NCBI GenBank assembly: GCA_028622995.1
Contig: JAJQJQ010000011.1
Coordinates: 4,712,001 to 4,776,000 of the forward strand
From: Panagrolaimus kolymaensis
Lineage: Eukaryota; Nematoda; Chromadorea; Rhabditida; Panagrolaimidae
DNA: 64,000 bases
Direction of reading: 5' to 3'
A model generated the notes under the pieces. It searched no databases and was not told where the DNA came from. It saw only the letters and a program-made list of their open reading frames with translations. This document shows, piece after piece, positions 63,419-64,000 of this stretch. Position 1 is the first letter of the stretch. Each line of letters opens with the position of its first letter. Made by a program: the position numbers and the translations under genes.

Positions 63419-64000
63419 ATGGTCATCATGTCAATGGCAGATAAAGCTAAAGTTGTAGTTGCTGGTGATGCAAGTGGTAAGTATTACGATATCAATCTAT
63501 TGCTTTAAATATTAAAACTTTAAGTTGGAAAAACGGCATTGTTATCTAAATTTTTATTTAATATTTTTGTTCAAGATTATAATTTTACTGTTGGAATTGA
63601 TTTTCATTCAAAATTTGTTAATTTAAAAAACGGTGAATCAGTTAGATTACAATTATGGGATACAGCAGGTCAAGAAAGATTTCGAGCTTTATTACCTTCA
63701 TATCTTAGAGATTGTTGCGCTGTTTTATTAGTTTATGACGTTTCAAGTTAGTGCGAATAAGAAAAAGAGCTACTATGAAACTAATGAAATTAATTTTGCA
63801 GATCGAAAAACTTTTGATGGAATTCCATTTTGGATTGATTATGTTAAACGTCACACCACAAAGCAACCATCGATAGTTTTAGTTGGAATGAAAATTGATT
63901 TAAGCAATCAACGGTTAGTTTTTGTTTGTTGTTCCTTTTTCTTATCAATAGTTGTTACTATTTGTTAAAGGTCAAAAAACAGAAATCTCATTCATACATA
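63419..64000 (+). CDS. Rab6-like small GTPase, 5' part (runs off the window)
   Basis: Three complete exons, about 130 residues: 63419-63476, 63525-63746 and 63802-63913; a fourth begins near 63952 or 63971 and continues past the window. The P-loop GDASVGKTALL is split by intron 1. Switch I carries VGIDFHSKFV, and switch II is LQLWDTAGQERFRALLPSYLRD, both closest to Rab6 (IGIDFLSK; SLIPSYIRD). The guanine-specificity motif NKxD reads MKID (in LVGMKIDL), losing the Asn. Rab6 acts in Golgi and retrograde traffic. Three in-frame ATGs (63419, 63428, 63434) precede the core; the first is used here. The C-terminal half, including prenylation cysteines and the SAK motif, is not in view. Confidence 0.85.

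Overview
The window looks like nuclear DNA of a nematode, AT-rich (by eye about 70% A+T). Genes are cut by many introns of about 45-60 bp that begin GTAAGT and end TTTTAG or TTTTCAG. Several start codons lie 2-41 bases after an orphan 3' splice site, as expected for spliced-leader trans-splicing. The families also fit: a DMSR-like neuropeptide receptor pair, a LIN-29-type five-finger protein, an ASCL-type bHLH protein and a class II Rab11-FIP. It is not recognisably C. elegans; 35 of the 49 introns I resolved end in TAG rather than CAG. All models were built by joining splice sites by hand and checking reading phase; no database search was possible.

Layout. 1-5 kb: one end of an exact 835-bp direct repeat (1-835 = 12696-13530), a small secreted Gly/Cys-rich peptide gene (-), and an eight-exon gene for a type I membrane protein of no recognised family (-). 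5-14 kb: a gene-poor stretch with a 103-bp hairpin MITE flanked by a 9-bp target duplication. 14-20 kb: two paralogous DMSR-like GPCR genes, tail to tail, with a small tail-anchored protein gene (-) between them; each receptor carries a near-identical 199-bp palindromic MITE in an intron, bounded by TTAA. 20-26 kb: no supported gene. 26-29 kb: a WD40 gene (SKI8/WDR61-like, +) converging on a KCTD-type BTB gene (-). 31-46 kb: a lin-29-like gene (-) whose N-terminal exons appear to be separated from the zinc-finger exons by a 13-kb intron. 51-54 kb: an achaete-scute-like bHLH gene (+) converging on a CHERP-like splicing-factor gene (-), with overlapping 3' ends. 55-56 kb: a myeloid leukemia factor gene (+). 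57-61 kb: a Rab11-FIP3/4-like gene (-) whose stop codon TGA-C is followed in the same frame by 81 further open, protein-like codons. 63.4 kb to the end: the 5' part of a Rab6-like GTPase gene (+) with an altered NKxD motif.

The genes form no single pathway. Two are membrane-trafficking factors (Rab11-FIP, Rab6-like GTPase), two are developmental transcription factors (lin-29-like, bHLH), and two are RNA-processing candidates (CHERP-like; SKI8-like, because SKI8 works with the Ski complex and Paf1C). The most novel observations are the possible stop-codon readthrough in the Rab11-FIP gene, the paired MITEs inside the receptor paralogs, and the unclassified membrane protein.
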